This document shows, in pieces, positions 18,930 through 27,665 of a DNA stretch of 64,000 bases. The DNA lies in the NCBI RefSeq assembly GCF_000799715.1, contig NZ_JUHG01000013.1, positions 806,001-870,000 on the forward strand, in the 5' to 3' direction. The DNA comes from Martinezella rhizogenes. GTDB lineage: Bacteria > Pseudomonadota > Alphaproteobacteria > Rhizobiales > Rhizobiaceae. Position numbers and translations under genes: made by a program. The number at the start of each line of letters is the position of its first letter. Positions within the stretch are counted from its first letter, which is position 1. The notes beneath the pieces were generated by a model. It was given only the letters and a program-made list of their open reading frames with translations. It ran no database searches and had not been told where the DNA came from.

Positions 18930-19892
18930 ATGAATAAATTGCGCCGGTCCCTGCCGTCCATGAATGGCCTCTTTACTTTCGAGGCTGCGGCGCGCTGCGG
19001 CAACTTCTCCAAGGCAGCGAACGAACTCAACGTCACGCCGGCGGCCGTCAGCCGGATGATCGCGCGCCTGGAAGAACATCTCGATACGGCGCTGTTTAGC
19101 CGCCAGCCGGGGGGTGTCGGCCTCACCGAATCCGGCCGGATTCTCTTCGACGCGATTGCGCGCGGCTTTTCGGCAATCGAGAACGCGCTGCGCGAGATCG
19201 AGGATCGCCGCATCGGCATCCAAACGGTCTCCCTGTCGGTTTCGACGGGCTTCACCACCCATTGGATGATGCCGCGCATGGCGGAATTCAAGAAGCAGTT
19301 TCCGACCGTCGACCTGCGTTTCCAGCTGGTGATGGGCGCGCTGGCTGGTCCCGTCAACGACGTCGATCTCGGCATGCGCTTCGTCAACGGTTCGGATGAG
19401 CGGCACGAGGCGGTTTTCGTCATGCCGGAAATTCTGGTTCCGATCTGCAGCCCAGCCTATCGGGAAAGCCATGGGCCGGATGGTAACGACATGAAGCGGA
19501 GCCCCGACACCACCATCAATCTCAGCGATGCACAGCCGAACTGGTCGAGCCTGTTTTCCCCGGCGAACGAGGGCGATGCGATCAACTCGATGATTTTTTC
19601 CGACTATGCCATCGTCGTGCAGGCAGCGCTTCTCGGGCAGGGCGTTGCGCTCGGATGGCTGAACGTCGTTGCGCACTGGCTGCGAACCGAGGCGCTGGTG
19701 CCGGCGCGCGAACACCTGATGACGACGGGCCGCCAATGCCATCTCGTTCGCCTGCGGGACAAGCCGGCCCGCGCCATCGTCACGCAAGTCCGCGACTGGA
19801 TGATCGCCGAACTCAATAGTGACATCGTCGCGGTAGACGCGCTTTATCCCACACTCGGCCTGAATCCGGAGAGTTGGTCGAAAACGGGGTAG
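18930..19892 (+). CDS. LysR-family transcriptional regulator (GcvA-like)
   Basis: A 320-residue LTTR. The N-terminal winged helix-turn-helix reads FEAAARCGNFSKAANELNVTPAAVSRMIARLEEHLDTALF and the C-terminal half is a periplasmic-binding-type effector domain. The PSMNGLFTFEAAAR opening is GcvA-like. An upstream in-frame GTG at 18915 exists, but ATG 18930, preceded by AAAGG, is preferred. It is divergent from the Pot-type importer operon and is its likely regulator, responding to the imported compound or its metabolite. LTTR-type sites should lie in 18696-18929, but no convincing T-N11-A box was picked out. Confidence 0.87.
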   Translation: MNKLRRSLPSMNGLFTFEAAARCGNFSKAANELNVTPAAVSRMIARLEEHLDTALFSRQPGGVGLTESGRILFDAIARGFSAIENALREIEDRRIGIQTVSLSVSTGFTTHWMMPRMAEFKKQFPTVDLRFQLVMGALAGPVNDVDLGMRFVNGSDERHEAVFVMPEILVPICSPAYRESHGPDGNDMKRSPDTTINLSDAQPNWSSLFSPANEGDAINSMIFSDYAIVVQAALLGQGVALGWLNVVAHWLRTEALVPAREHLMTTGRQCHLVRLRDKPARAIVTQVRDWMIAELNSDIVAVDALYPTLGLNPESWSKTG

Positions 19893-20167
19893 TGACTTCT
19901 CGAAGACACTCATCCGCTCGCGGCGCGTGCCGCAAAACTCCCAGTAGATGATCCGCGCGGCCATGTCGTGCAGGGAAGGCGTCCGCATGCGAAAACCTTA
20001 CCAAGGCATCCGCAAAATTTCGGCCGGATTTTGAGGCGGTCACAGCTCGCGTAACTTTTATTGCTCGTGTGCGTTTAGACTACGCATGAAGAAAGGTTTC
20101 AGTCGCTTGACCAGCGTTCAGCCTTGCTTGCAGCTCTTCGCTCACTGATAGGTGCCGACACATAGAC

Positions 20168-20986
20168 ATGCCTCAGTCGCTGACCACACCTCCGGTTCAT
20201 TCGGGCGCCCTCTGGACAATCGAGCGCGGCGTCTCACCGATCGTTGCGACGGCCATCCATAATGGGCACGCCGTTCGCAAGGAGCTGGAAGGCTTTTATG
20301 CGCTTTCATCCGACGAGCGCCTTCGTGAGGAGGACCCATTCACGGAATTCATCTCACGCGACGTTCCGAACCGGATCGTTTTCCATAGGTCTCGTTTCGA
20401 AGTCGACGTCAACCGGGCTCGCGATGGAGCGATTTACCACGCGCCAGAACAGGCCTGGGGGTTGAAGGTCTGGAAAGACAGGCTTTCATCCGATGATGCC
20501 AAGACCTCTCTTCAGGCACATGATGACTATTACGAAATGCTCAAGGCCTTTTTGAAGGGTATCGAGCGTTGGCATGGCCGGTTCGTGGTTCTCGATATCC
20601 ATAGCTACAATCATCGTCGGGGAGGATCCGGGTCTGCACCAACGGAGCAGGCAAAAGCACCGCACATCAATATTGGCACGTCCTCCATCGACCGCACACG
20701 CTGGTCGCATGTACTCGATATCCTCACGGATCATTTCCAGTCTTTCGAGATCGACGGCTACCGGCTCGACGTGCGGGAAAACATCGCCTTCCAGGGCAAG
20801 GGCGAGCAGACCCGCTTCATCCATGAGCATTTCCCTCTCACTGGCTGCGCCATCGCCGTCGAATTCAAAAAATTCTTCATGGACGAATGGACGGGTGAAC
20901 CGAATCTCGGCGCCCTCGAAAAGCTTCGTAGCATCGTCGCGTCGGCCGTTCCCCTGCTCGAGCAGGCACTGGAGTCTGGCCGATGA
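20168..20986 (+). CDS. N-formylglutamate amidohydrolase-family protein
   Basis: A 272-residue protein of the N-formylglutamate amidohydrolase (FGase) family, zinc hydrolases related to carboxypeptidases that release formate and glutamate in histidine degradation. Visible family features are ISPIVATAIHNGHAV, YHAPEQAWGLKVWKD, and VVLDIHSYNHRRGG with the metal-binding Asp/His. RWSHVLDILTDHF and VAVEFKKFFMDEW follow. Its stop overlaps the next gene by 4 bases (ATGA), so it is translationally coupled to the QEGLA-motif protein. No hut genes are nearby, so the substrate may be another N-acyl or peptide compound. Confidence 0.85.
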   Translation: MPQSLTTPPVHSGALWTIERGVSPIVATAIHNGHAVRKELEGFYALSSDERLREEDPFTEFISRDVPNRIVFHRSRFEVDVNRARDGAIYHAPEQAWGLKVWKDRLSSDDAKTSLQAHDDYYEMLKAFLKGIERWHGRFVVLDIHSYNHRRGGSGSAPTEQAKAPHINIGTSSIDRTRWSHVLDILTDHFQSFEIDGYRLDVRENIAFQGKGEQTRFIHEHFPLTGCAIAVEFKKFFMDEWTGEPNLGALEKLRSIVASAVPLLEQALESGR

Positions 20987-22878
20987 ACAAGGCGACGCCG
21001 CTCAGCCGACAGGACGAGCCGGATTGGCTCGAAGATATCCTCACCTGTATCGGCGAGGGCAAGCCGATCCGCCGCGATCTGCCCGGCGGCGGTCGTCTGC
21101 ATATCGACAGGCCCCTGCCCTTTCTGTGCGTCCATATCGCGGAGGACGGCGCCGAACCCACGGCCCGGGACGTTGCCCAAGCCAATGCCTCCTACCTGAC
21201 AGCGCCGCATGCGACGACGGCCATAACGGTGATCGACGCTGTCGCAAATACCCTGGAAGAGCGCTTTGGCGCCTTCATCCTGCTCGACATTGGCGAACTG
21301 TCGCAGGACAGGTTTTTGACCGATGACGCGCCGTTCCTGCCGCCGTTCGAAGTGTCGATCTGGTCGAGCGCTGATGCGATTGCGGCAGCCGACGCATTCT
21401 CGACGGCCGTCAGCGACAGCGAAGCGCGGTTCCGCACACCACGCGTGGAGAAGACGGAGGCGGCGCCCTTGAGCGACGACAAGCAGATCGCGCGCGAACT
21501 TGGCTGCTCGGCCATTGCGGTGAGGTTCGCGCCGGTCTACCGCCAACCCGGCTCCGAAGACATCTATCCGGAACTTCGCGAACAGCTTGTGGCCATGTTC
21601 TTCGATGCGGGCCTGCAGGCTTTCGCCTCCTTTATCGCAATGCATCAGCTCTTCAAACTGACCACACACCGGGCGCTCGGACGCAAGGCGTTCGTCGACG
21701 CGGTTTCGAGGGTGGACCGCAGCATCGATGAGATCGCCTCGACCTTCGACTTTCTTCTGACGGTTACGCCCATCAATGCGAAAGCCGCGTTTGAAGCTTT
21801 CAAGACCAGCGGCCACCAGGCGCCGCCGGCCTTTCTCTACCGCCCGCTCGGATTGCAGGTGGAAGCCGTCAAGCGGAAGCTTTTCTCGATCTCCTTCGAA
21901 CATCTCGAAGACCCCGTGCTCTACCAGCTCTATCGCGAAAAACAGCGGGAACTCGATCTGCAACTCTCGCTGCTGTCGTCGCGACAGAGCCCCAAATTCG
22001 TCGAATTCGGCCGTGCACTCTATGAGCCGGTCGAGCGGCCGCTGCTGCGCGAGGCGACGGCGATCCTGACTGCCTTGAACGGAAACGAACCGAGCGGTGA
22101 TGACGACGCGGACATGGAAGACAAGATCGCCAACTGTTTCCAGGTGGAGCGGCGAGCCAGGGCTATGATCGCGGCTTATCAGCGGCAGGGGACGGACTTC
22201 GAGGCGTCGGTCGAGCTTCGGGACGATTTGCCCTCCGGCCTGATGGTATCCGGACATCGTTTGCTGATCGCCCGCAGCACAGTGATGGATATGCGCCGCG
22301 TCGAGCCCCTGCTGTCGCACGAGATCGGCGTTCATCTGCTGACCTATTTCAACGGCTCTGCGCAAGGTCTGCGGCTGTTTCGCTCGGGACTTTCGGGATA
22401 TGAGGGTATGCAGGAAGGCTTGGCCGTTTTCGCCGAATATCTCGCAGGCGGCATGACGCCGGAGCGGCTGAAGCTGATTGCGGGACGGGTCGTCGGATGT
22501 GCCTCCATGCTCGACGGCGCGACATTTGCCGAAACCTATTCCATGCTCGTTGGCGACTATAATTTCTCCGAACCGGCGGCCTTCAACCTCGTCCTCAGGC
22601 TCTATCGCGGCGGCGGACTTGCCAAGGATGCGATCTATCTGCGCGGCCTGCTCGCTCTTCTCGATCATCTCGAAAATGGCGGCGCCCTGGAGCCATTCTG
22701 GATGGGCAAGATTGCCGCGTCGCATTTCAAAGTGATGCAGGAACTTGCCGACCGCGGGCTTCTCCGTCTGCCGGCGATCCAGCCCATCTTTCTTCATACC
22801 GGCGCAGGACGCGCGCGGCTGGAACGGGCCAGAAGCGGTATGCGCCCCCTCGACATGATCCAGCGACAGGAGCCGTGA
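20983..22878 (+). CDS. QEGLA-motif (DUF1704) putative zinc metallopeptidase
   Basis: A 631-residue protein carrying the MQEGLA motif (residues 476-481) that names the flavohemoglobin-expression-modulating QEGLA family. HEIGVH at residues 446-451 is a HExxH zinc motif, and Glu478 of QEGLA lies 27 residues after it, placed to be the third ligand. DUF1704 proteins include the eukaryotic tyrosine carboxypeptidase MATCAP, so peptidase activity is plausible here but unproven. There is no signal peptide, indicating a cytoplasmic protein. It overlaps the amidohydrolase gene by 4 bases and its stop abuts the glutathione-synthase-like start, so the three form one operon. Confidence 0.85.
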   Translation: MNKATPLSRQDEPDWLEDILTCIGEGKPIRRDLPGGGRLHIDRPLPFLCVHIAEDGAEPTARDVAQANASYLTAPHATTAITVIDAVANTLEERFGAFILLDIGELSQDRFLTDDAPFLPPFEVSIWSSADAIAAADAFSTAVSDSEARFRTPRVEKTEAAPLSDDKQIARELGCSAIAVRFAPVYRQPGSEDIYPELREQLVAMFFDAGLQAFASFIAMHQLFKLTTHRALGRKAFVDAVSRVDRSIDEIASTFDFLLTVTPINAKAAFEAFKTSGHQAPPAFLYRPLGLQVEAVKRKLFSISFEHLEDPVLYQLYREKQRELDLQLSLLSSRQSPKFVEFGRALYEPVERPLLREATAILTALNGNEPSGDDDADMEDKIANCFQVERRARAMIAAYQRQGTDFEASVELRDDLPSGLMVSGHRLLIARSTVMDMRRVEPLLSHEIGVHLLTYFNGSAQGLRLFRSGLSGYEGMQEGLAVFAEYLAGGMTPERLKLIAGRVVGCASMLDGATFAETYSMLVGDYNFSEPAAFNLVLRLYRGGGLAKDAIYLRGLLALLDHLENGGALEPFWMGKIAASHFKVMQELADRGLLRLPAIQPIFLHTGAGRARLERARSGMRPLDMIQRQEP

Positions 22879-23925
22879 ATGCGGATAGCATTTTTTGTGA
22901 ACTCCATCGAAGGCGAAACCAAGTATTACACGACGACCGCGCTCGCGCTTGCCGGCATCGCCCGTGGTCATGACGTCTGTTATCTGACGCCGGGCGACTT
23001 CGTGTTTCGCCCGGACGACCGCCTGATGATCCGCACAACCGCTCTCAAGAATGGAAAGCCTAAAAAGGCTGATACCTTCATCAGTGCATTGCAGAGCGAT
23101 CAGGTGGAAATCCAGACCATCGACGTCAGCGAGATCGATGTGCTCTTCCTGCGCAACGACCCTTCCGAAGATGCCGACGAACGGCCGTGGGCGGCGCATG
23201 CCGGTGCGATCTTCGGAAGGCTTGCGGCCGAGCGCGGCGTGCTTACCGTCAACGATCCGGACGGGTTGGCACGCGCTCAGAACAAGCTCTATTTTCAGGG
23301 CTTTCCGGAGGCGGTGCGACCGTCCACCCTGATATCGAAAAGCATCGAGGAGATCCGCGCCTTCGTCGATGAGCAGAAACAGGGCACCATCCTGAAGCCG
23401 CTACAGGGATCGGGCGGCAAGAATGTTTTCAAGATTACCTCCAGCAAGGAGAGCAATCTCAATCAGATCTTCGAGGCAGTCAGCGGCGAAGGGTACCTGA
23501 TCGCACAGGCCTATCTTCCCGATGCGATGGCTGGCGATATCCGACTGTTCCTGATGAACGGCCGACCGTTGCAGCGGGACGGCGTGTACGCCGCCTTCCG
23601 GCGTGTGCCGGCAAAAGGCGATGTCCGTTCCAACATGCATGCCGCAGGCACCCCCGCCGCTGCCAAGATCACGCCCGAGATTCTCGCGGTCGCCGAAATG
23701 GTGCGTCCCAAGCTCGTCGAGGATGGCATGTTCCTCGTCGGCCTCGATATCGTCGGCGACAAAATCCTCGAGATCAACGTCTTCACGCCCGGCGGCCTGC
23801 CCGATATCGCCAAACTCCACGGCGTCGATCTGACGCCCGATGTCATCATCGCGCTGGAACAGAAGGTCGAGATGAGGAAGAATTATGCCGGTCGGATTTC
23901 AAACCGGACGCTGGCAACCTTGTAG
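22879..23925 (+). CDS. Glutathione synthase-like ATP-grasp ligase
   Basis: A 348-residue ATP-grasp enzyme resembling prokaryotic glutathione synthase. The central ATP-grasp loop is TILKPLQGSGGKNVFKI and the metal site is LVGLDIVGDKILEINVFTPGGLP. The N-terminal MRIAFFVNSIEGETKYYTTTALALAG resembles GshB. It is a conserved partner of QEGLA and N-formylglutamate amidohydrolase genes rather than a standard housekeeping gshB, so it may ligate a different amino acid or peptide. Its ATG immediately follows the QEGLA stop codon. Confidence 0.85.
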   Translation: MRIAFFVNSIEGETKYYTTTALALAGIARGHDVCYLTPGDFVFRPDDRLMIRTTALKNGKPKKADTFISALQSDQVEIQTIDVSEIDVLFLRNDPSEDADERPWAAHAGAIFGRLAAERGVLTVNDPDGLARAQNKLYFQGFPEAVRPSTLISKSIEEIRAFVDEQKQGTILKPLQGSGGKNVFKITSSKESNLNQIFEAVSGEGYLIAQAYLPDAMAGDIRLFLMNGRPLQRDGVYAAFRRVPAKGDVRSNMHAAGTPAAAKITPEILAVAEMVRPKLVEDGMFLVGLDIVGDKILEINVFTPGGLPDIAKLHGVDLTPDVIIALEQKVEMRKNYAGRISNRTLATL

Positions 23926-24350
23926 CTTGCCGGAGCTGAGAAATAGGCGACGTTTGGTGCGCTTTCGCGTGACCTGTTGACGCCCTGGAAAAAACCTCGG
24001 TGATGGAGAAAAGTCTGACGAACTGTCACTGTCGCCAAGGACGGCGATCGCATGAAGGATGCTGTCGTTCGCCCCGGCCCGCGCTTCGGTCGGAACCATA
24101 AGAGCGCCAGGCCGTTCTTTAATCGGTTCGATAACGAACCTCCTGGAGCGCCAGCGTCCAACAATTGCCATCGAGGTGCAATCATCGGCATTGCTGCTTC
24201 AGCGGTACGCATTGAAAGGATGATAAAATGCTGCCGATCCGCGTCGATACACCATCATTTGGGAAACGTAGTAGAGACCGATCTTCAAGGGAAGCCACCC
24301 GAGGTGCCCGCATCACTTTTCGGCGGCGCCGGAGTGTGATCTGGACCGCA
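23926..24350. other. Gene-poor stretch
   Basis: There are 425 bases between the glutathione-synthase-like gene and the small secreted protein. Short open frames occur on both strands but have no recognisable domain, start context or codon signature. No clear terminator or promoter was identified. Confidence 0.4.
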
Positions 24351-24725
24351 ATGAAGACGCTGATCATGGCGAGCGCCGTCCTGTTGATGCCGGCCATGGC
24401 AGAAGCTCAATCACCCCAGCTCGAAAGCACCTGCCAGATCGTCGCCAAGAATTTCCTCCTGACGGATCATCTCAATGTCGGGATCGTCCAATCCTTTCCC
24501 GAATTGAAGCCGCCAGGAACTCGCTTGACCTATTCGACCCGGCCGGGAGCCAGCAAGTCCGATATGAGCGACAGCTTCGAATGCGAATTTGACAAGACCG
24601 ACCCGCCTTACCATCTCACGCGATTCTGCGTTTCCGAAGTCTGCTATTCCGCTAGTGATGCCGATGCTGAGCGGAAGCGGCGCTTCGACGAAATGCGCAT
24701 CCTGCTCGACCGCACCAACAAATGA
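24351..24725 (+). CDS. Small secreted hypothetical protein
   Basis: A 124-residue protein beginning MKTLIMASAVLLMPAMAEAQ, a clear Sec signal with probable cleavage after AEA. The mature part is about 105 residues with three cysteines (in STCQIVAK, FECEFD and FCVSEVCY there are four Cys in total, enough for two disulfides). The open frame extends upstream to 24228, but the signal peptide fixes the start at 24351. A strong intrinsic terminator follows at 24764-24786. No family was recognised and no function is assigned. Confidence 0.7.
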   Translation: MKTLIMASAVLLMPAMAEAQSPQLESTCQIVAKNFLLTDHLNVGIVQSFPELKPPGTRLTYSTRPGASKSDMSDSFECEFDKTDPPYHLTRFCVSEVCYSASDADAERKRRFDEMRILLDRTNK

Positions 24726-24763
24726 ATGCGCAGGTGTGATGGCTGGCGAAGGAAATTCCATTG

Positions 24764-24786
24764 AACCGAATTTCAATTCGGTTTTT
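24764..24786 (+). terminator. Intrinsic terminator after the small secreted protein gene
   Basis: AACCGAATT (24764-24772) and AATTCGGTT (24775-24783) form a perfect 9-bp stem with a 2-base loop, followed by further T residues. It lies 39 bases past the stop of the plus-strand gene and before the convergent MFS gene. Confidence 0.7.
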
Positions 24787-24831
24787 CCCACGAAGGAACA
24801 TGAACGGACATCGGGCGGCTTGGTTCCAGCC

Positions 24832-26442
24832 TCAATGCGCACCTCCGCCGCCGCCTTCTTTCAGATCGACATTGCTGAGGATCAGCGCAAGCGGGACGGC
24901 AGAGAGCGCAATGAACATCAGCACATGGAAAACGTCGATGAACGCCAGGTAGCTTGCCTGCGTCTGCACCTGCTGGCCGATCCAGGCTATCGCCCGCGCC
25001 TGGGCATCGGCCATCGTCGCACCCGTCTGCGCAAAATAACGTGTCATCGACTTGACGGTCTCGTAGTAGGCGGGTGAGGACGGAATGACATGTTCAACGA
25101 GCCGGCTCTGGTGCCATTGCTCGCGATGGGCCAGCACGTTGGAGGCAATGCAGACACCGATCGAGCCGCCAATGTTGCGGGCCGCATTGATCATGGCGGA
25201 AGCCTGGTTGGTCTGGTCCGGACGCAGGCCGAAATAGGAGGCCGAGGTGATCGCAATGAAGATCAGCGGCAAGCCAAGCCCGACATAGACGCGCGACCAG
25301 ACGAAGAAGCCAAAGTTGAGGCCGGGATAGAGCCACGTCAACTGCCACATGGACACCGCGATGATCGCAGCACCGGTAGCGATCATATACTTCGGCTGGA
25401 TTACCGAGTTGAGGCGACCGGCGACGAACATCATAACCATGGTGACCAGGCCTCCCGGTGACAACGCCAGGCCGGCCCAGGTCGCCGTATATCCGTAATT
25501 CTGCTGCACGACCTGCGGAATGAACTGGGTGGTGGCGATCAGGATCGCGCCGGTTGCCATCATGACGATGAAGCAGGAGCCGAATTGTCGCGTGCCCAGC
25601 AACCATCCGTCGATAATCGGATTTGCTTTCGTCAGTACCCAGGGAATCGCTATCGCGAACGCCAGGATGCACAGCACCGTCATGGCGATGATGAAATTCG
25701 AGCCGAACCAGTCCTCTGTCTGCCCGCGATCGAGAATGAGTTCGAGCGAACCAAGAAAGGCCGCGACCAGAAGGAAGCCAACAAGATCGAAACGAATGCC
25801 CTTTTGCCGAAGTTCCAGCCGTTTGCGCTCCGTCTCCGGCGATTCCCGCAGCAGGGCATAGACCAACAGGAAAGCAAAGACACCCACCGGACCGTTGATG
25901 AGGAAGCACCAGTGCCAGGAGAAGTTATCCGATAGATAACCGCCAAGCGTCGGGCCGACGACCGGCGCAACGACCACGGCGACACCGAACAGCGCAAATG
26001 CCTGGCCGCGCTTTGCCGGCGGGAAGGCGTCCGCCAGGATCGCCTGCGAGGTCGGCACCATGCCGCCGCCCGCAAAGCCCTGGATGACGCGGAAAACCAG
26101 CAATGTCTCAAGGTTCCAGGACAGGCCGCAAAGGATCGAGGCGACGGTGAAGGTCGCCAGACACAGGAGATAGAAGCGCCGTCGTCCGAACCGCTCGGCA
26201 AAATAGCTACTGGCGACGAGCACGATGGCATTGGAGACGAGATAGGTCGTCACCACCCAGGATGCTTCGTCGGAGCTGACCGCGAGGCCGCCGGAAATAT
26301 AGCGCAGGGCCACGTTGGCGATCGTGGTATCCAGCACCTCCATGAAGGTTGCCAGCGACACCACCATCGCGATCAGCCACGGATTCGTGGCTCCTGCGGA
26401 AGATGCTCTCGCCCCGCCGGCGGTTGTGCTTGCGCCGCTCAT
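24832..26442 (-). CDS. emrB: DHA2-family drug:H+ antiporter (EmrB-like)
   Basis: A 536-residue major facilitator with 14 predicted membrane helices. It contains the DHA2 motif LDTTIANVALRYISGGL and motif A YFAERFGRRRFYLLCLATF. It starts one base after the EmrA-like stop, as in emrAB operons. With the fusion protein and an outer-membrane channel encoded elsewhere it would expel hydrophobic or toxic compounds across both membranes. No dedicated TetR/MarR regulator is adjacent, which is somewhat unusual for emrAB. Confidence 0.9.
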   Translation of the reverse strand: MSGASTTAGGARASSAGATNPWLIAMVVSLATFMEVLDTTIANVALRYISGGLAVSSDEASWVVTTYLVSNAIVLVASSYFAERFGRRRFYLLCLATFTVASILCGLSWNLETLLVFRVIQGFAGGGMVPTSQAILADAFPPAKRGQAFALFGVAVVVAPVVGPTLGGYLSDNFSWHWCFLINGPVGVFAFLLVYALLRESPETERKRLELRQKGIRFDLVGFLLVAAFLGSLELILDRGQTEDWFGSNFIIAMTVLCILAFAIAIPWVLTKANPIIDGWLLGTRQFGSCFIVMMATGAILIATTQFIPQVVQQNYGYTATWAGLALSPGGLVTMVMMFVAGRLNSVIQPKYMIATGAAIIAVSMWQLTWLYPGLNFGFFVWSRVYVGLGLPLIFIAITSASYFGLRPDQTNQASAMINAARNIGGSIGVCIASNVLAHREQWHQSRLVEHVIPSSPAYYETVKSMTRYFAQTGATMADAQARAIAWIGQQVQTQASYLAFIDVFHVLMFIALSAVPLALILSNVDLKEGGGGGAH

Positions 26443-26443
26443 C

Positions 26444-27589
26444 TCAGCTCTTCGGTCTTACGGTGACGGTGGGGATCACGGACATGCCGGGACCTATCGA
26501 AACATCCGCCGGCCATCTGTCGAGGACGATCTTCACCGGCACGCGCTGCGTGACCTTCACATAGTTGCCGGTCGCGTTCTCGGCCGGAAGCAGGGAAAAG
26601 GCCGTGCCGGAGCCGGGTTGGACCGAGGCAACCTTGCCATGCAGCGTGTGATCCGGATAGGCATCGATCGTCACATCCGCCAGCTGGTCTGGCCGCATAT
26701 CCGTCAATTGCGTCTCCTTGAAATTGGCGGTGATCCAGATTTCGTCGGGCACGAACATCGAGACCGCCTGCCCGGCCTCGACATATTGGCCCTTGGCGCC
26801 AGTGAGGCGAACGACACGACCGGGTTGGGCTGCGGTGATCGTCGTATATTTCAGATTTTGCTGCGCTTCCTCCGCCTGGGCCTGCGCCTGTTTGAGACTG
26901 GCGAGGGCACTGGCTTTCTGCGCCTCGGCAACGGCCTCGTTCTTCAGCGCTGAAGTAACGTTGGCCAGCATTTGCGCGAGGCTCGCCTGATCCTGCTGCA
27001 GGGTCGAGGTCGCCTGCTGCACCGCCTGCACGCTGCCGGATCCGCTTTTGACCAATTGTTGCTGGCGGCTGGATTCCTGTTGCGCGTATTGCAGGGCGGC
27101 CGATGCCGAGTTCTGCTGCGCTCTCGCCACATCGACGGCGGCGTTGGCGGCATCGATCTGCGCGCTGGTGCTTTCGACCGAGGCATTGGCGACCTCCACC
27201 TGCCCGTTCGCCTGGTCGAGGGCGATCTGATAGTCGCGTGGGTCTATCTTCAGGATGATATCGCCAGCTTGCACATGCTGGTTATCGGTGACCGGAACCT
27301 CTGAGACATAGCCGGAAACCTTGGCGGCGAGCGAGAAGCTGCGTGCGTCAACGAAGGCATCGTCGGTCGTCTCATAGGGATAGAAATAGACCCGCCAGCC
27401 AAACCATGCCGCGACGAGCAAGATCGCCAGAGCGACGACGCCAAGCAAGATCCAGAAAGGATGGCGGCGAATGAAGGATGGCCGCTTCCTTTCCGGTTCG
27501 GCGTTCGTTTGATCATCGGCCCTGCCTGCAGTTTGCTCTTGGGGGTGATCCTGCTTGCTTTCCACGATGGTGGGTTGATTGTCTGCCAT
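26444..27589 (-). CDS. emrA: HlyD-family membrane fusion protein (EmrA-like)
   Basis: A 381-residue periplasmic adaptor. A charged cytoplasmic N-terminus of about 42 residues precedes the single membrane helix PFWILLGVVALAILLVAAWF. Next come the lipoyl half-motif DAFVDARSFSLAAKVSGYVSEV, a long Ala/Gln-rich coiled-coil hairpin (about residues 120-245) and the beta-barrel region with TTITAAQPGRVVRL. It is immediately upstream of and co-directional with the EmrB-like gene. It joins the inner-membrane antiporter to an outer-membrane TolC-type channel. Confidence 0.9.
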   Translation of the reverse strand: MADNQPTIVESKQDHPQEQTAGRADDQTNAEPERKRPSFIRRHPFWILLGVVALAILLVAAWFGWRVYFYPYETTDDAFVDARSFSLAAKVSGYVSEVPVTDNQHVQAGDIILKIDPRDYQIALDQANGQVEVANASVESTSAQIDAANAAVDVARAQQNSASAALQYAQQESSRQQQLVKSGSGSVQAVQQATSTLQQDQASLAQMLANVTSALKNEAVAEAQKASALASLKQAQAQAEEAQQNLKYTTITAAQPGRVVRLTGAKGQYVEAGQAVSMFVPDEIWITANFKETQLTDMRPDQLADVTIDAYPDHTLHGKVASVQPGSGTAFSLLPAENATGNYVKVTQRVPVKIVLDRWPADVSIGPGMSVIPTVTVRPKS

Positions 27590-27665
27590 GACATCACTCG
27601 CATGATTGTTGGTAACACGCCCTTTGATGTTTCGATCAATGCTCGGCTTGGGTTGCCGACACTCG

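Noticed and set aside
20758..23199. An 813-codon open frame on the minus strand opposite the QEGLA and glutathione-synthase-like genes.
   Set aside because: It is antisense to well-supported plus-strand genes, lacks any domain or ribosome site, and reflects GC-rich codon bias leaving the opposite strand open.
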